Part shown: piece by piece, positions 62,411-64,000 of the stretch | How positions within the stretch are numbered: the first letter of the stretch is position 1 | How the letters are laid out: every line of letters begins with the position of its first letter | Assembly: GCF_041296385.1 (NCBI RefSeq) | Contig: NC_091015.1 | Span: 57,850,345-57,914,344 of the forward strand | Direction of reading: 5' to 3' | Length of the DNA: 64,000 nt | From: Aphelocoma coerulescens | Taxonomy: Eukaryota > Chordata > Aves > Passeriformes > Corvidae | Made by a program: the position numbers and the translations under genes | Notes under the pieces: model-generated | The model's database searches: none | What the model saw: only the letters and a program-made list of their open reading frames with translations | Told to the model about the DNA's origin: nothing

Positions 62411-64000
62411 AAACTGCAATGCACAGGAAGCAATCAAACACTCAGGACCAGATTCTCATCTCCCTGAAATGAACCACATTCCCTAAAAATGAACAGACTT
62501 GCTGATGTTAACAACACATTTTATGGATTACACTGAAAGCAAGTGTAGGTCTGAACATGCTAATCCACATTTGAATTTAGGAATTTGTGCTGACTTTGAT
62601 TGCGCGTAGGCAGAAGATGGCCTTTTACCACTTACATTAGGTCTCAGTAGCTCAAAACCAGCAATGCAAAACAAGTGTCGTGACCGTAATTTACTTCTTA
62701 GGAAAGAGAATTTTCAAAAAAGATTAAAGGAAAAAAAGGCATCCATCTGTCAGACGTAGGCTTCTCATCTCTTGAAAGACTTGAGAGAAGAAATAAAACT
62801 ATGAACTGAAAGGGACAGAAAGCATAGAGAATAAGGTGAAGACTTCCTTCACTACTGCTTAGTATAGCTCCTTTGAAACCAGAGCAGCCGTGTTGGTGTG
62901 CAGCACTTGAAAGGGCCAGAGCAGGATGAAGGGAAGAAAAAGCAACCCAGTGATGGTTCAGTGGGTATCCTGAGAAAACAGATATATTTCTGTGCCTTTT
63001 TCACTGACCAAAAGACAAGATTGCACATTGTAATGGTTTTAAAAACTACTGAAGATTGCAAATAACAACAACAAAATATTTTCTTGTTATTACCTGCAAG
63101 TTCAATGTTCTTTGACCAGTAAGGCACCACACAATGTCTGCCTACAACACTCAGATTCATAAAGAACAGCTACAAATGCCTTTATAGCTTCAAATTATTA
63201 ATTAAGCTTGGACAAGTGATACCTAAATCATTCAGCATCCTTCTACTGTACTGTACTGCATCCTTTTCTCTAGAAAAAAACTAATATTAAAATTTAAAGT
63301 TATTTAAACACAAAAAGAAAAAAAAGAAGAATCAATCTGCAATTCCAATATGTTAATTATTTGCAATACCACCCAGCTTGGTAAAACATTCCCTTTCAAA
63401 AGTAGTAGGTACAGAAAGCAGCTGAAGCAAAGGGAAAGTTAGTTTTTATCCATATGCACTGTAGCTATCAGGATTCAACTCTTATGCCCCAAAAACTTGC
63501 TTGAAATCTCTGCCTCCACTCTCTAGTCTTGAAGTCCTTTGGCAAACTGTTTAGAGAATAAGATCACTGAGGGTGAAGAGTGGTAATGCCTAGCAGAATA
63601 TAGCCTCAGATATAGAGCTTCTGCATGGCATAATGACATAGAGATACAGTAAAGTGCCAATGAAAAAAAGTGAGAAATTATCAGGCCCTGGTTTTAAAAT
63701 CATTCAACATATAATTAATTATTTTATTTGTATATTAAATAGGAAATATAAATATATTTAGAAATTACATTTTTACTTCAATTATAGAAAGATTAATAAT
63801 CTGTTTTCAACAAGTATGTGAAATGTTAATTGGGAGAATGTGTGAAAGTAAAGATCTGGTTGCTAAAGGAATTTTGGAGACTGGGGGACCATTGGGTTTT
63901 AAGGAGAGAAAACCACTCCATATTCTGTAAGAGTTTTGTGATTTTTCAAATAGGCAAGTGAAATGAACATCTAGATTCCACTTAAAGCATATACCGACAC
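62411..64000. other. Anonymous AT-rich non-coding stretch
   Basis: No gene is supported. The stretch contains a 102-codon minus-strand frame (62,852-63,160) without recognisable features, an A-rich patch (about 63,309-63,332) and a very AT-rich segment (63,700-63,800). No transposable element was recognised. Confidence 0.65.

Noticed and set aside
1..64000. CRISPR arrays, bacterial operons, phage or plasmid features, tRNA and rRNA genes
   Set aside because: No regularly spaced repeats, no ribosome-binding-site-led gene chains and no tRNA or rRNA core sequences were seen. The avian retroelements show this is vertebrate DNA.

Overview
This window looks like ordinary non-coding DNA from a bird, probably a songbird (passerine). 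I found no gene I can name, no RNA gene, no CRISPR array and no bacterial- or phage-like organisation. The vertebrate/avian call rests on three truncated CR1 LINEs with the typical avian 3' end (an ATTCTATGATT-like terminus and relics of the CR1 reverse-transcriptase C-terminus). It also rests on one compact solo LTR of a type I associate with passerine endogenous retroviruses, on AT-rich composition by eye, and on the absence of any open frame longer than about 165 codons in 64 kb. The passerine assignment is from memory of the LTR and is less secure than the bird assignment.

Layout. From 1 to about 39.87 kb the sequence is unique, AT-rich DNA with homopolymers, short microsatellites, a few G-quadruplex-type tracts and a GC-richer patch near 32.4-32.8 kb. 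A minus-strand CR1 lies at 39.87-40.49 kb, a minus-strand solo LTR at 43,938-44,393 (TG...CA ends, 7-bp terminal inverted repeats, 4-bp target duplication), a plus-strand CR1 at 50.27-50.97 kb and a minus-strand CR1 at 59.02-59.72 kb. Between these lie long anonymous stretches. Some of them (25.3, 48.8-49.1, 53.4, 54.4 and 58.1 kb) have the look of conserved regulatory DNA, but that cannot be shown without alignments.

The part most worth a second look is 61.4-62.4 kb. A CpG-richer block at 62.08-62.41 kb sits next to a minus-strand segment resembling a last exon (acceptor, about 62 codons, stop, then AATAAA roughly 300 bp on). A second pattern is a dispersed motif, A(5-10)CCCCA or its complement, found at seven places on both strands, more often than base composition predicts by my rough estimate.

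No set of genes working together can be described. The window is best read as an intergenic region or a large intron with a light load of transposable elements. I did not find a convincing undescribed system.
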